A program made the translations under genes and the position numbers. Positions 6,888-15,486 of a stretch of DNA of 64,000 nt are shown in pieces (the first letter of the stretch is position 1; each line of letters opens with the position of its first letter). Origin of the DNA: Amarolinea aalborgensis (lineage in GTDB: Bacteria; Chloroflexota; Anaerolineae; SSC4; Amarolineaceae); the NCBI RefSeq assembly GCF_900491745.1, contig NZ_UETR01000013.1, positions 51,753 to 115,752 on the forward strand. Reading direction: 5' to 3'. The notes beneath the pieces are model-generated. The model was not told the origin of the DNA and searched no databases. It worked only from the letters and a program-made list of their open reading frames with translations.

Positions 6888-8711
6888 TCACACGTAATGC
6901 TCACGAATGGCCGCGCTGAGATAATCGAGGGAAGCGACCACGACCGCAATGGCGAGCATTTGCACGCTCGCCTGCCGGTACTGCAGCAGGTTGATGTTTT
7001 GCTGCAGCAGGAAGCCAATGCCGCCGCCGCCGGCAAAGCCGATAATCGTGCTCATACGCACGTTGATGTCCCAGCGATACAGGGTGAACGAAATATAGGG
7101 CGGCACGATCTGGGGGATGACAGCGTAGACGATCGTTTGCAGGCGGGTCGCTCCCGTGGCGGTCACCGCTTCCAGCGGCCCCTCCTGGATGCTCTCGACC
7201 TGTTCGGAGTAGAGCTTGCCCAGGGAAGCAATGGTGTGCAGACACAAGGCCAGGACGCCGGCAAACGGCCCAATGCCGACCCAAACTGCAAAAACGATCA
7301 CCATGATGAGCGGTTCGATCGCACGCAGCGCATTGAGCACCGTGCGCGTGAGCAGGTAGACCACAGAGCCGATTGGGGTTGGCGACTCGACATCGGCGCG
7401 CAACCCAATCAGCAGGCCAATCGCGGCGCCGATGATGGCTGGAATCAGGAGGTAATTGACGCGATTTTCCAACTGGTAGAGCCAACCGATGCTGGCGCCG
7501 ATCAACGCGGCGTAGAGCGCGCCGTTGAGCGCGGCCAGAACCACAGCGATGATCTTGCGCGGCTTATGGGCCAGGCTGGGCAGGATTTTGGCGCCCAGCG
7601 GGCTGGTCAGGGCGCTGACGATGGCGATGCCGGCAGCGGCGCCGAGCAGCGGCAGCAGCAGTTCCAGCACGTGCGCCAGGTTCGCCATGAAGAGGGCGAG
7701 GAAGCCTAAGCCACCGATGCGCGTTGAAAGAAAAGCGCCCAGGCGCTGGCTCAACAGGGCGACCAACCCCAGATTGACGAACAAGGTCAAGCCGGCGACG
7801 AGCAGGCCGCCCGCGCGTCCTGCGCGTTGCAAGCCCGTCGGGCGATCATCCTCGGCCCCGCCGACTCCAAAACGCAGCGCCAGGAACATCACCACGCCGA
7901 CCACGGCCAGCGCGCCCGTGGCCAGCAGCCCATTGGCGCCCCCCATCGTGACGCCGAGCCTTCCCAACTGCCCGCCGGCCAGCGAGCCTGCATAAGCGCC
8001 CAGCGGCAAGGTCAACAAGGACAACATGATGGCCGTGAACGGTGAAGTGACGGGGCGCATCAGATTGCCGGCGGCCAGGAAGCCAATGGGGAAAGCCAAC
8101 ACGGTGCCGAGGGTGGTCGCCAACAGCGCCATGAAGATCGTTTCAATGATCTTGTTCCAGGTTTCTTTGGTGGTGTCAGACAGGTAGGGTCGCCCGACGA
8201 CGGTCTTGTATTCGGCTTCGATGGCTTGGGCCACCGCGGCCTCGCGGTTGCGTGGAATCGTGAAGGTGGTCGTGAACGCGCCTTTTTCATCGGTCTTGAT
8301 CGAAATGCCAGGCAGAGTGGCCTGGCTTTCCGGCCGGAAGCGCACAGCCACATCGGCGTTGTGCGGGAAATTGGCGCCCGTCACGCTGATGCGCTCATCG
8401 CCGGCCGCGCACGGTTTGGAGATGGTCAAGATAGGCCCCGTGGCTGGCGCGGCCGCGGGCGCAGGCAGGTTGGTCGGACAAGGCACCAAAATCGGCGCCA
8501 ACGTCTTGGTAGACTCGGTTGGATAGGTCAACAGATCGGGCTGCACAATAGCGCGAATGATGCGCACCAGCTGCTGCTGGCGCTGGGGCTTGGCCGTTTC
8601 CTCCAAGTTGACCTGTGTGACCTGAAAACCGTAGGCGTAAATGATGACGGCGACCACAACGATGACGGCGGTCAAGAGTGCACGCATGATAGATTTTTGA
8701 CTACGTTTCAT
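6888..8711 (-). CDS. phnE: Phosphonate-type ABC transporter permease PhnE with large insertion
   Basis: A 607-residue permease, about twice the family length (~270). Residues 1-30 are a membrane anchor. Residues about 92-170 form an extracytoplasmic beta-rich domain (ILTISKPCAAGDERISVTG). Residues 185-218 match the PhnE start (IIETIFMALLATTLGTVLA). Residues about 220-440 are an extra hydrophobic block with several membrane segments. Residues 445-607 are the PhnE core, with the EAA-type loop around 505-535 (IQEGPLEAVTATGATRLQ) and the end INLLQYRQASVQMLA. PhnE moves phosphonate or phosphite with PhnC and PhnD. The DUF433 gene separates it from phnC, so it may need its own promoter. Confidence 0.88.
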   Translation of the reverse strand: MKRSQKSIMRALLTAVIVVVAVIIYAYGFQVTQVNLEETAKPQRQQQLVRIIRAIVQPDLLTYPTESTKTLAPILVPCPTNLPAPAAAPATGPILTISKPCAAGDERISVTGANFPHNADVAVRFRPESQATLPGISIKTDEKGAFTTTFTIPRNREAAVAQAIEAEYKTVVGRPYLSDTTKETWNKIIETIFMALLATTLGTVLAFPIGFLAAGNLMRPVTSPFTAIMLSLLTLPLGAYAGSLAGGQLGRLGVTMGGANGLLATGALAVVGVVMFLALRFGVGGAEDDRPTGLQRAGRAGGLLVAGLTLFVNLGLVALLSQRLGAFLSTRIGGLGFLALFMANLAHVLELLLPLLGAAAGIAIVSALTSPLGAKILPSLAHKPRKIIAVVLAALNGALYAALIGASIGWLYQLENRVNYLLIPAIIGAAIGLLIGLRADVESPTPIGSVVYLLTRTVLNALRAIEPLIMVIVFAVWVGIGPFAGVLALCLHTIASLGKLYSEQVESIQEGPLEAVTATGATRLQTIVYAVIPQIVPPYISFTLYRWDINVRMSTIIGFAGGGGIGFLLQQNINLLQYRQASVQMLAIAVVVASLDYLSAAIREHYV

Positions 8712-8805
8712 GATCTACAACGCTCCTTGGGGCGCTCGACCACACACTGCTGGCTGTCGTGCTCCATCATTTTGCCAGAAAACAGACGTGTAGGTTGACG
8801 CAGGT

Positions 8806-8834
8806 TTGACACGACTTGATCGCCATCCTATAAT
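8806..8834 (+). promoter_or_regulatory. Perfect consensus sigma-70 promoter
   Basis: TTGACA (8806-8811), a 17-base spacer, TATAAT (8829-8834). It drives the DUF433 gene with a leader of about 55 bases. Confidence 0.8.
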
Positions 8835-8894
8835 GACAAGCGGACATGTTGCTCGATTCCAGTAGTCGAACTCTACAATTCTACAAGGTGGCCT

Positions 8895-9329
8895 ATGGCG
8901 CCGGTTACAGTTCTAACGATATCACAACAAATGTACGATCGCTTGTCGCAACATGCACGCGCGGCCCAGCGCGATCTGAATGAATTCGCCGAAACGTTGC
9001 TCCGCGCTCAAATTCAGCCTACCGATCATCCCTATGTGGTGCGACAGGAAGGCCAACGCGGCGGGCGTCCCGTCTTACGCGGTAGTAACATCCCGGTCTG
9101 GCTGATCGTTGCCATGTGGAAGGCCGGTGATAGCCTCGATGACATAGGGCAAGCCTATCCTCAGCTAGAACCGGCTGCACTTTATGATGCTATTAGTTAC
9201 TATTTTGATCACCGCCAAGAAATCGAAACAGAGATTCATCAGAATCGCATCACAGAGGTCGTGACAGACACAGGCGCCGTCATGGATCACGATGGCGTTC
9301 TCACATTCCCTGAAACCTATGCCCGCTAA
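8895..9329 (+). CDS. DUF433-domain protein, VapB-like antitoxin candidate
   Basis: A 144-residue protein with AAGGTGG about 5 bases before the ATG. The N-terminal 40 residues (LTISQQMYDRLSQHARAAQR) resemble a ribbon-helix-helix or coiled dimer region. The DUF433 winged-helix core follows (about 58-108: RPVLRGSNIPVWLIVAMWKAG, QAYPQLEPAALYDAISYYFDH). DUF433 proteins usually pair with a DUF5615/PIN-like toxin. Here only a 17-codon frame (MPANEMVNAVRYLPELR) overlaps and follows the stop, so a toxin is missing or lost. The gene has its own consensus promoter and lies between phnC and phnE in the opposite direction, which suggests insertion into the operon. Confidence 0.72.
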   Translation: MAPVTVLTISQQMYDRLSQHARAAQRDLNEFAETLLRAQIQPTDHPYVVRQEGQRGGRPVLRGSNIPVWLIVAMWKAGDSLDDIGQAYPQLEPAALYDAISYYFDHRQEIETEIHQNRITEVVTDTGAVMDHDGVLTFPETYAR

Positions 9330-9380
9330 CGAGATGGTCAATGCTGTGCGTTATCTACCAGAGCTCAGATAGAGCGTCCG

Positions 9381-10145
9381 TTAATGCTTGGCATCCCCCA
9401 CGCGTTCCGCTTCCTGGCCGTAGATTTCTTTGAAACGCTGGTCGTCAATATCTTTGGCCTTGCCTTCAAACACCAGCATGCCCTGGTTGAGGGCAATCAC
9501 ACGGTCGGCGTAGCGTTGCACCAGATCTAAAAAATGCAGGCTGCAAATGACCGTGGCGCCATCCTGCTGATTGATCTGTTCCAGGTGCGTCATGATGCTG
9601 TGCGCCAGCACGGGGTCGAGGCTGGCAACCGGCTCATCGGCCAGGATCAATTCAGGGTCTTGCATCAACGCGCGCGCAATGCCGACGCGCTGCTGCTGCC
9701 CGCCGCTCAACTCGTCGGCGCGCACCGCAGCCTTGTCACGAATCCCCACGCGATCCAGCTTTTGCAATGCCTTTTCCACATCCTCTTTGGGAAAACGATT
9801 GATGAGACTGAAGGCAGGGTTGACGTAGCCTAGCCGTCCGGCCAGCACGTTGGTCAGCACGCTAGAGCGATTGACCAGGTTGAAGTGCTGGAAAACCATG
9901 CCAATCCGGCGCCGGATGCGGCGTAAGTCTTCGGCCGGCGCCGCCGTGACATCAAGGCCGTTCCAAATGATCTGCCCGCTGGTTGGTTCCACCAGGCGGT
10001 TGATGCAGCGCAGGAGCGTGGATTTGCCCGACCCGCTCAGGCCGATAACCACCAGGAATTGGCCGTCCGGGACGGTGAAACTGACGTTGTCCAGGGCGCG
10101 GACTTTGCCGTCGTACACCTTCGTGAGGTTGCGTACTTCAAGCAC
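9381..10145 (-). CDS. phnC: Phosphonate-type ABC transporter ATP-binding protein PhnC
   Basis: A 254-residue ABC ATPase. It has Walker A GLSGSGKST (about 34-42), the signature LSGGQQQRVGIARAL, Walker B LILADEP, and the switch His in VICSLHFLD. PhnC-typical residues are YDGKVRALDNVSF, FQHFNLVNRSSVLTNVLAGRLG and AFSLINRFPKED. It powers uptake of phosphonate, phosphite or phosphate analogues through PhnE. It follows phnD after a hairpin. No phosphonate-degrading enzyme is in the window, so the real substrate is open. Confidence 0.92.
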   Translation of the reverse strand: MLEVRNLTKVYDGKVRALDNVSFTVPDGQFLVVIGLSGSGKSTLLRCINRLVEPTSGQIIWNGLDVTAAPAEDLRRIRRRIGMVFQHFNLVNRSSVLTNVLAGRLGYVNPAFSLINRFPKEDVEKALQKLDRVGIRDKAAVRADELSGGQQQRVGIARALMQDPELILADEPVASLDPVLAHSIMTHLEQINQQDGATVICSLHFLDLVQRYADRVIALNQGMLVFEGKAKDIDDQRFKEIYGQEAERVGDAKH

Positions 10146-10185
10146 GGTGAGACTCCCCTCGCTACGATTCGTTATGACTACCTAC

Positions 10186-10219
10186 AAAATTGGGCAGAAG
10201 GAGAACTCCCTCTGCCCAA
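10186..10219 (-). terminator. Intercistronic hairpin between phnD and phnC
   Basis: On the minus strand TTGGGCAGA ... TCTGCCCAA forms a stem, extended by further pairs, followed by TTTTG. A partial terminator after a binding-protein gene would lower expression of phnC relative to phnD. Confidence 0.6.
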
Positions 10220-10250
10220 TGACGCTGCTATAGCAGAACGCCTGTGCAGT

Positions 10251-11345
10251 CTACTTCTTGCCCAGGTCTTCCAGTTTCAGCCCGCTGGCTTCGACGGCGC
10301 CGCGAATCGGGTCATATTCCTTATCCGTGGCGGCTGTCACGCTGGTCCAACCGTAGAACTTGCTGTCGCCGATGGACTTCGCCCAATCCTCAGTCTTGGA
10401 GAAGTCCATGATGGCCTGCTCGATCTTAGCGCGCAGTTCCTTGGGGAACTGAGGGCCAAAGCTCAGCGTGTCATTCGGGATTTGCACAGTCAGGGCCAGG
10501 ATGCGCACCTTGGCCACGACATCCGGAGCCTGCTCACGCACGTTGGTGCGGGCATCGAGCACAGTCCAGCCGCCGCAAACCAGCGCCTTCTTGTCATCGC
10601 TGATCTTGCAGTCCTTGATCTTGTCGGCCGGGATGTCAGGATCGTCGCCCCACTTCCATGCTGTTTCGCCTTCGGGCTTGGCCGGCGGGCTGAAGAAGGT
10701 GGTGGCAAAGTCGGCCTTGCCGTCATACACGGCCTGCACGGCCTGCGGGTGTCCACCAGCGGCCAGTTTTTCACCGGGCGTGACACCCTCGGTCTTCATC
10801 TGGTACAGCGGGTAGAGGTAGCCTGAGGTGGAACCGGCATCGGGATAGGCCCACTTCTTGCCGTTCAGGTCCTTCAGGGTCTTGATGGGGCTGTCGCGCT
10901 GCACGATATACTGCGCGGCGTACCAATCGAGGCCGCGGCGCACGGCCTTCATCGAGACGTCCACGCCGCAGCGCTGATTCGCCAGGACATAGCCCAGGCC
11001 AGGGATGAAGCCGATGCTGTCCGTGGGTGAGGCGCACATCTCTTCGATGGTGGCGGCGTAGGAAGTGGGTACCGAGACCTTGAACTTCAGGCCGGTCGCC
11101 TTTTCCAGCGCAACCGCCATGATGTCACCGCCGGCCACGATCACGTTCGCGTCCACCGACGGAACGAAGTAAACCTTGATGGGGTTGGCTTCGGTGCCAA
11201 TGTCGACCGGCTTGGGTGCTTCGGTCGCCTTGGGTGCTTCGGTCGCCTTGGGCGCCTGGGTTGGTGTTGCTCCGCCACCGCAGGCGCTCAAGAGCATCGC
11301 CCCGATGACTAACACCGAAAACGTAGCAAAGACACGCTTACGCAT
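10251..11345 (-). CDS. phnD: Phosphonate-type ABC transporter substrate-binding lipoprotein PhnD
   Basis: A 364-residue lipoprotein. The signal peptide ends in lipobox LLSAC followed by GGG and a tandem ATEAPKATEAPK linker. The periplasmic-binding fold starts with ANPIKVYFVPSVDANVIVAGG. PhnD/PtxB-like features are MCASPTDSIGFIPGLGYVLAN, KTLKDLNGKKWAYPDAGSTSG and DFATTFFSP. It captures the ligand outside the cell for PhnC/PhnE. A good AGGAG site precedes the ATG. It is the first gene of the phn group. Confidence 0.9.
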   Translation of the reverse strand: MRKRVFATFSVLVIGAMLLSACGGGATPTQAPKATEAPKATEAPKPVDIGTEANPIKVYFVPSVDANVIVAGGDIMAVALEKATGLKFKVSVPTSYAATIEEMCASPTDSIGFIPGLGYVLANQRCGVDVSMKAVRRGLDWYAAQYIVQRDSPIKTLKDLNGKKWAYPDAGSTSGYLYPLYQMKTEGVTPGEKLAAGGHPQAVQAVYDGKADFATTFFSPPAKPEGETAWKWGDDPDIPADKIKDCKISDDKKALVCGGWTVLDARTNVREQAPDVVAKVRILALTVQIPNDTLSFGPQFPKELRAKIEQAIMDFSKTEDWAKSIGDSKFYGWTSVTAATDKEYDPIRGAVEASGLKLEDLGKK

Positions 11346-11506
11346 TTTTCAATCTCCTGTTTGAATATCTCTGCAACTGGCAGTTACCGGAAGGACGACT
11401 CTGCATGATGGACATCCCTCGTGGCCGTCATAGTATGAACCTTGATTTTGTCTCGAGCCATTCTCCTTTCTTGTTATGGTCGTGATGCTTGCAGTTCCAG
11501 AGGGCA

Positions 11507-12445
11507 TCAGCCTTTTTCATATGGTTTGCCATCGGCGGCTGGGGGAATGGCGCGGCCCACCACGCCCGTGAGCACGATGATCGTCAGGATGTACGGGATC
11601 ATGCTCATGAACTGGTACGGGATGTTCGGCAGCGACATTGCCAGGTTGATCTGCACCGCCTCGGGCAGGCCGAAGAGTACGGCCGCCGCCAGCGCGCCTA
11701 ATGGGTTCCACTTGCCGAAGATCATCGCTGCCAGGCCGATGAAACCCTTGCCGTTGGTCATCAGCATATCGAAGTGCCCCACCTGTTCTAGGGCGAACCA
11801 TACACCGGCCAATCCGGCCACTAACCCACTGAGGAAGATACTGATGTAGCGCACTTTGAAGACGTTGATGCCCATGGTATCAGCCGCCTTGGGGTGCTCG
11901 CCCACCGCGCGCACCCGCAGGCCCCAGGGTGTGTGGAACAGTACGTAGTAGATCACAAACGTGAGGAGCAACATCGTGTAGACGATCGGCCGGTTCTTGA
12001 AGAAGACGTCACCGAGTATAGGGATATCCTTCAGAAGCGGGATGTCGATCGCTTGCAGCGTGCTGGGCGATGGACGCGACAGGGTGGGCGTCGCCAGGAA
12101 CCGCTTGTAAAAGAAGCCGGTTAGCCCCATGGCAAAGATATTGATCGCCGTGCCGCTGATGATCTGATCCGTCTTGAAGCTGATGCTGAGCGCCCCGTGC
12201 ACCAGCGCCAGCAGGCCGGCCGCGAGCACGCCCGCGACCACGCCAACCCAGATGTTGCCGGAGTAGAGCATCGCCAGGTCGCCGACCATGGCTGCCATCA
12301 GCATCATGCCCTCGATGGCAATGTTGACGACGCCGGCCCGTTCAGCGAGGATGCCGGAATAGGCCGCCAATGCAATGGGTGTAGCCGTGCGCAGTGCTGA
12401 TGCCAGGATGCTCGGGGCAAGGCTCAGGAGAGTAGACCAGTCCAT
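11507..12445 (-). CDS. BMP-type (nucleoside-like) ABC transporter permease, NupQ/YufQ-like
   Basis: A 312-residue membrane protein of the BPD_transp_2 family with about eight hydrophobic segments. Family features are TPIALAAYSGILAERAGVVNIAIEGMM near the start, DQIISGTAINIFAMGLTGFFY and ALAAAVLFGLPEAVQINLAM. An AGGAGG site precedes the start. It is the last gene of an operon with the larger permease, the double ATPase and the BMP binding protein, an arrangement known for guanosine or nucleoside uptake (NupNOPQ) and related simple-sugar importers. Confidence 0.87.
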   Translation of the reverse strand: MDWSTLLSLAPSILASALRTATPIALAAYSGILAERAGVVNIAIEGMMLMAAMVGDLAMLYSGNIWVGVVAGVLAAGLLALVHGALSISFKTDQIISGTAINIFAMGLTGFFYKRFLATPTLSRPSPSTLQAIDIPLLKDIPILGDVFFKNRPIVYTMLLLTFVIYYVLFHTPWGLRVRAVGEHPKAADTMGINVFKVRYISIFLSGLVAGLAGVWFALEQVGHFDMLMTNGKGFIGLAAMIFGKWNPLGALAAAVLFGLPEAVQINLAMSLPNIPYQFMSMIPYILTIIVLTGVVGRAIPPAADGKPYEKG

Positions 12446-12464
12446 TGTACAATCCTCCTTCGGG

Positions 12465-13805
12465 CTACTTGCCCCAACCGCTGGTGACGGTCACGCTTTT
12501 CTCGCCCCGTGGGGCGCGGATGCGGTAGATGAAGCGGATAACAGCCGGCGCCGCGACGAACATCAGGATCAGCGCCTGGACCACGGAGATCATTTGCTTG
12601 GAGACGCCGGAGCGCAACTCCATGAGATCGGCGCCGTTACGCAAAGCGCCGAAGAACAGCGCCGAAAGGATCGACCCGAGTGGATGGTTGTTCGCCAGCA
12701 AGGCGATGGCGATGCTGTCGAAGCCGTAGCCCGCCGAGAAGAAGGACTTCAGCACGCGATCCAGGCCGATGATCTCAATGGTGCCGGCCAAACCGGCCAG
12801 CGCGCCGCTGATGGCCATGGCCAGCACCACGTTGCGGGTGATGTTAATCCCGGCATAACTGGCTGCATCACGATTTGCGCCCACCGTTCGGATCTCAAAG
12901 CCGAAAGTGGTCTTGTAGAGCAACCACCACATGAACACCGACATCGCGAGCGCGATGATGAACCCAATGTGGAGGCGGCTCCCCTTGTCCACGAACGCGC
13001 CGCCGAACGCGGCGAGATTACCCAGCAGCAGCCACATGCCCACCGCCGAGACGACGCCGACACCGGCCACAATCCACGGGTTGGTTTTGCGGAATCGCCC
13101 GCCGAAGCCGTAGCGCAACACCAGGCGCAGCAGCAGATAGAGGCCGATGCCGATGATCAGAGCGGTGGCGATCCGGGCCAGGGGACTGGCCATCAGCGCA
13201 GGCAGTTCGTTGAAGCGCGGCAATTCGGCCGACGGCCGGATCGGGCGGCTCTGCGGAATGCTGGCCCTGGGATCGCGCATCGGGCCTTTGAGACCCACCA
13301 GGTAATCGGCCAGGTTGAATGCCACGTAGTTCATCATCATCGTCGTGATGACCTCGTGGGCGCCGAAACGCACTTTCAGGAAACCTGGGATTCCAGCCCA
13401 GATTGCGCCTCCCAACATGCCGGCGAGGATGGTCAAGGGCAAGTGGATATACAACGGCAGCCCGGGCACATTGATGGCAACCCACACCGCCGCGATCTGG
13501 CCGATGTAATACTGGCCTTCTACGCCGATGTTAAACAAGCCGCACTTAAAGCCAAAACCGACACCTAGGGCCAGCAGGAGATAGGGAGTGGTCGCCACCA
13601 GCGTCTCGCCGAAGGCGCGCGGCTTCAATAGGGCGCCGTCCAGCAGCCCTTTGTAGGCCACGAGTGGGTTGGACCCAGACGCCCACATCGCAAGGGCGCC
13701 GAGCAGGAGAGCCGTAAGGATGGCAAGCAGGGGTACACCCAACCGGTAGAGCAATGCCTGTGTCCTGCTAGATTCTCGTTCTCGTACTTCTGCAGTTGCT
13801 GTCAT
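12465..13805 (-). CDS. BMP-type (nucleoside-like) ABC transporter permease, NupP/YufP-like
   Basis: A 446-residue membrane protein. The ATG at 13805 follows GAGGTGAG by 3 bases, lies 4 bases after the ATPase stop and gives normal operon spacing; a start at 13823 would overlap the ATPase gene. Features are AYKGLLDGALLKPRAFGETLVATTPYLLLALGVG, GFKCGLFNIGVEGQYYIG and YGFDSIAIALLANNHPLGSILSALFFGALRNGA, all typical of the larger permease of the BMP/simple-sugar family. It forms the channel with the smaller permease downstream. Confidence 0.88.
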   Translation of the reverse strand: MTATAEVRERESSRTQALLYRLGVPLLAILTALLLGALAMWASGSNPLVAYKGLLDGALLKPRAFGETLVATTPYLLLALGVGFGFKCGLFNIGVEGQYYIGQIAAVWVAINVPGLPLYIHLPLTILAGMLGGAIWAGIPGFLKVRFGAHEVITTMMMNYVAFNLADYLVGLKGPMRDPRASIPQSRPIRPSAELPRFNELPALMASPLARIATALIIGIGLYLLLRLVLRYGFGGRFRKTNPWIVAGVGVVSAVGMWLLLGNLAAFGGAFVDKGSRLHIGFIIALAMSVFMWWLLYKTTFGFEIRTVGANRDAASYAGINITRNVVLAMAISGALAGLAGTIEIIGLDRVLKSFFSAGYGFDSIAIALLANNHPLGSILSALFFGALRNGADLMELRSGVSKQMISVVQALILMFVAAPAVIRFIYRIRAPRGEKSVTVTSGWGK

Positions 13806-13809
13806 CGTC

Positions 13810-15348
13810 TCACCTCTGCTCATGCACGCCGGCCATCAGCAGGCCGACCCGCTCGCGCGTGGCTTCCTGGATCGGTAGGATGTCGAGGATTTCGCCCTTA
13901 TACATCACCGCCACCCGGTCGGACAGCGCCAGGACCTCGTCCAACTCGGCCGACACCAGCAGAACGGCGCAGCCGGCATCCCGCGACTCGATGATACGGT
14001 GGTGGATGAACTCGATGGAGCCGACGTCGAGGCCACGGGTTGGTTGGGCCGCCACCAGCAGCTTCACAGGGCGGTTCAACTCGCGAGCGACGATTACTTT
14101 CTGTTGGTTGCCGCCCGAGAGAGTCTGCACGAGCGTATCAGGGCTTGGGGTGCGGATGTCAAACTCGGCAATGAGCTTGGTGGCGTTGCGAGCGATAAAC
14201 TCTTCCTCAATGATTCCGCTCTTCGAGAAGGGGGCATGATAGTAGCTGATCAAGGCCAGGTTATCACGCACGGAATAGGTGAGCACCAAGCCGTGTTTTT
14301 GGCGGTCTTCCGGCACGTGGGCGGTACCATGCTCGAAGATCTGGCGCGGCGAATGATTAACTTGGTCATCCTCTCCGAGGTGGATGTGGCCTGACTCAGC
14401 CTTACGCAGACCGGTGATGGCCTCTACCAGTTCGGTTTGGCCGTTGCCCTGCACACCCGCAATGCCCAGCACCTCGCCGGTGTGCACTTCGAATGATACC
14501 CCGCGCACCGCTTGCGTTTTGCGGTCATCGAGCACCGACAGTTGTTCCACCTTCAGAACGGGCGCGCCGGGCTTCGCCTCGCCCTTCTCGACCTCGAGAA
14601 TCACCTCACGGCCCACCATCATGGCTGCCAATTGGGATTCGGTCGTCTTAGCCGGCGTGGTGCTGCCTACAACGCGGCCAGCGCGCATCACCGTGATCCG
14701 GTCGGCGATGGCCAGTACTTCTTTGAGTTTGTGCGTGATAAAGATGATCGAAACACCCTGATCCACCAGCGACCGCATGATCTTGAACATATCCTGCGCC
14801 TCTTGCGGCGTCAACACGGCGGTCGGCTCATCCAGGATCAGGATATGGGCGTCCCGATAGAGGACTTTAATGATCTCAACCCGTTGCTGAACACCGACGG
14901 GCAGCATTTGGACAGAGGCGGAGGGATCCACAGTCAACCCGTAACGCGTTGAGAGCGCCCGAATCCGCTCTTCAACGGCAGAGATGTTGAGGTGGCTTAA
15001 CGGACCCAACCAGGCCGTACGTCGAGTCGCTTCCTCAGCGCCCAACATGACGTTTTCGGCGACCGTCATCACCGGCACGAGCATGAAGTGCTGGTGCACC
15101 ATGCCAATGCCGTGTTGGATCGCGTCCGTGGAGTCTCCCATGGCAATCGGTTGGTCATTTACCAGGATGTCACCCTCGTCGGCCTTGTATAGCCCGTAGA
15201 GGATGTTCATCAAGGTCGTTTTGCCGGCGCCGTTTTCCCCCAGCAGGGCGTGAATCTCGCCCTTTTCAAGCTGGAAGTTGACCTTGTCGTTGGCGAGAAC
15301 GCCAGGAAAACGCTTGGTGATGTTGCGTGCCTCAAGTGCTAAGGGCAT
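13810..15348 (-). CDS. BMP-type ABC transporter ATP-binding protein with two ATPase domains (NupO/YufO-like)
   Basis: A 512-residue protein containing two ABC domains in tandem, as in sugar and nucleoside importers. The first has Walker A GENGAGKTTLMN and Walker B LILDEPTAVLTP. The second has Walker A GVQGNGQTELVEAI (degenerate, as usual in this family), signature LSGGNQQKVIVARE and the marker AAQPTRGLDVGSIEFIHHRI. An AAGGAGG site precedes the ATG. It energises the two permeases downstream. Confidence 0.92.
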   Translation of the reverse strand: MPLALEARNITKRFPGVLANDKVNFQLEKGEIHALLGENGAGKTTLMNILYGLYKADEGDILVNDQPIAMGDSTDAIQHGIGMVHQHFMLVPVMTVAENVMLGAEEATRRTAWLGPLSHLNISAVEERIRALSTRYGLTVDPSASVQMLPVGVQQRVEIIKVLYRDAHILILDEPTAVLTPQEAQDMFKIMRSLVDQGVSIIFITHKLKEVLAIADRITVMRAGRVVGSTTPAKTTESQLAAMMVGREVILEVEKGEAKPGAPVLKVEQLSVLDDRKTQAVRGVSFEVHTGEVLGIAGVQGNGQTELVEAITGLRKAESGHIHLGEDDQVNHSPRQIFEHGTAHVPEDRQKHGLVLTYSVRDNLALISYYHAPFSKSGIIEEEFIARNATKLIAEFDIRTPSPDTLVQTLSGGNQQKVIVARELNRPVKLLVAAQPTRGLDVGSIEFIHHRIIESRDAGCAVLLVSAELDEVLALSDRVAVMYKGEILDILPIQEATRERVGLLMAGVHEQR

Positions 15349-15381
15349 AATCGCCTCCTTAGGAAGCTGGAAGCTAGCAAA

Positions 15382-15419
15382 GGGGGCGAACCGGTTGTGT
15401 AACGGACCAGTTCGCCCCC
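15382..15419 (-). terminator. Intercistronic hairpin downstream of the BMP protein gene
   Basis: A perfect 10-bp stem, GGGGGCGAAC (15382-15391) pairing with GTTCGCCCCC (15410-15419), with a short T-rich stretch after it on the minus strand. It probably lets only part of the transcripts continue into the ATPase and permease genes. Confidence 0.6.
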
Positions 15420-15486
15420 GGGGCTTTTTCAGGCTTTAGCGCGAATCGGATAGAGGAACCGCTCCGCCCCTAGGCCTGTCGCGCTG

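Noticed and set aside
12375..13568. Long plus-strand frame (397 codons) opposite the permease genes
   Set aside because: Antisense shadow of two clear membrane protein genes, with Gln/His/Asp-rich composition typical of reversed hydrophobic codons.
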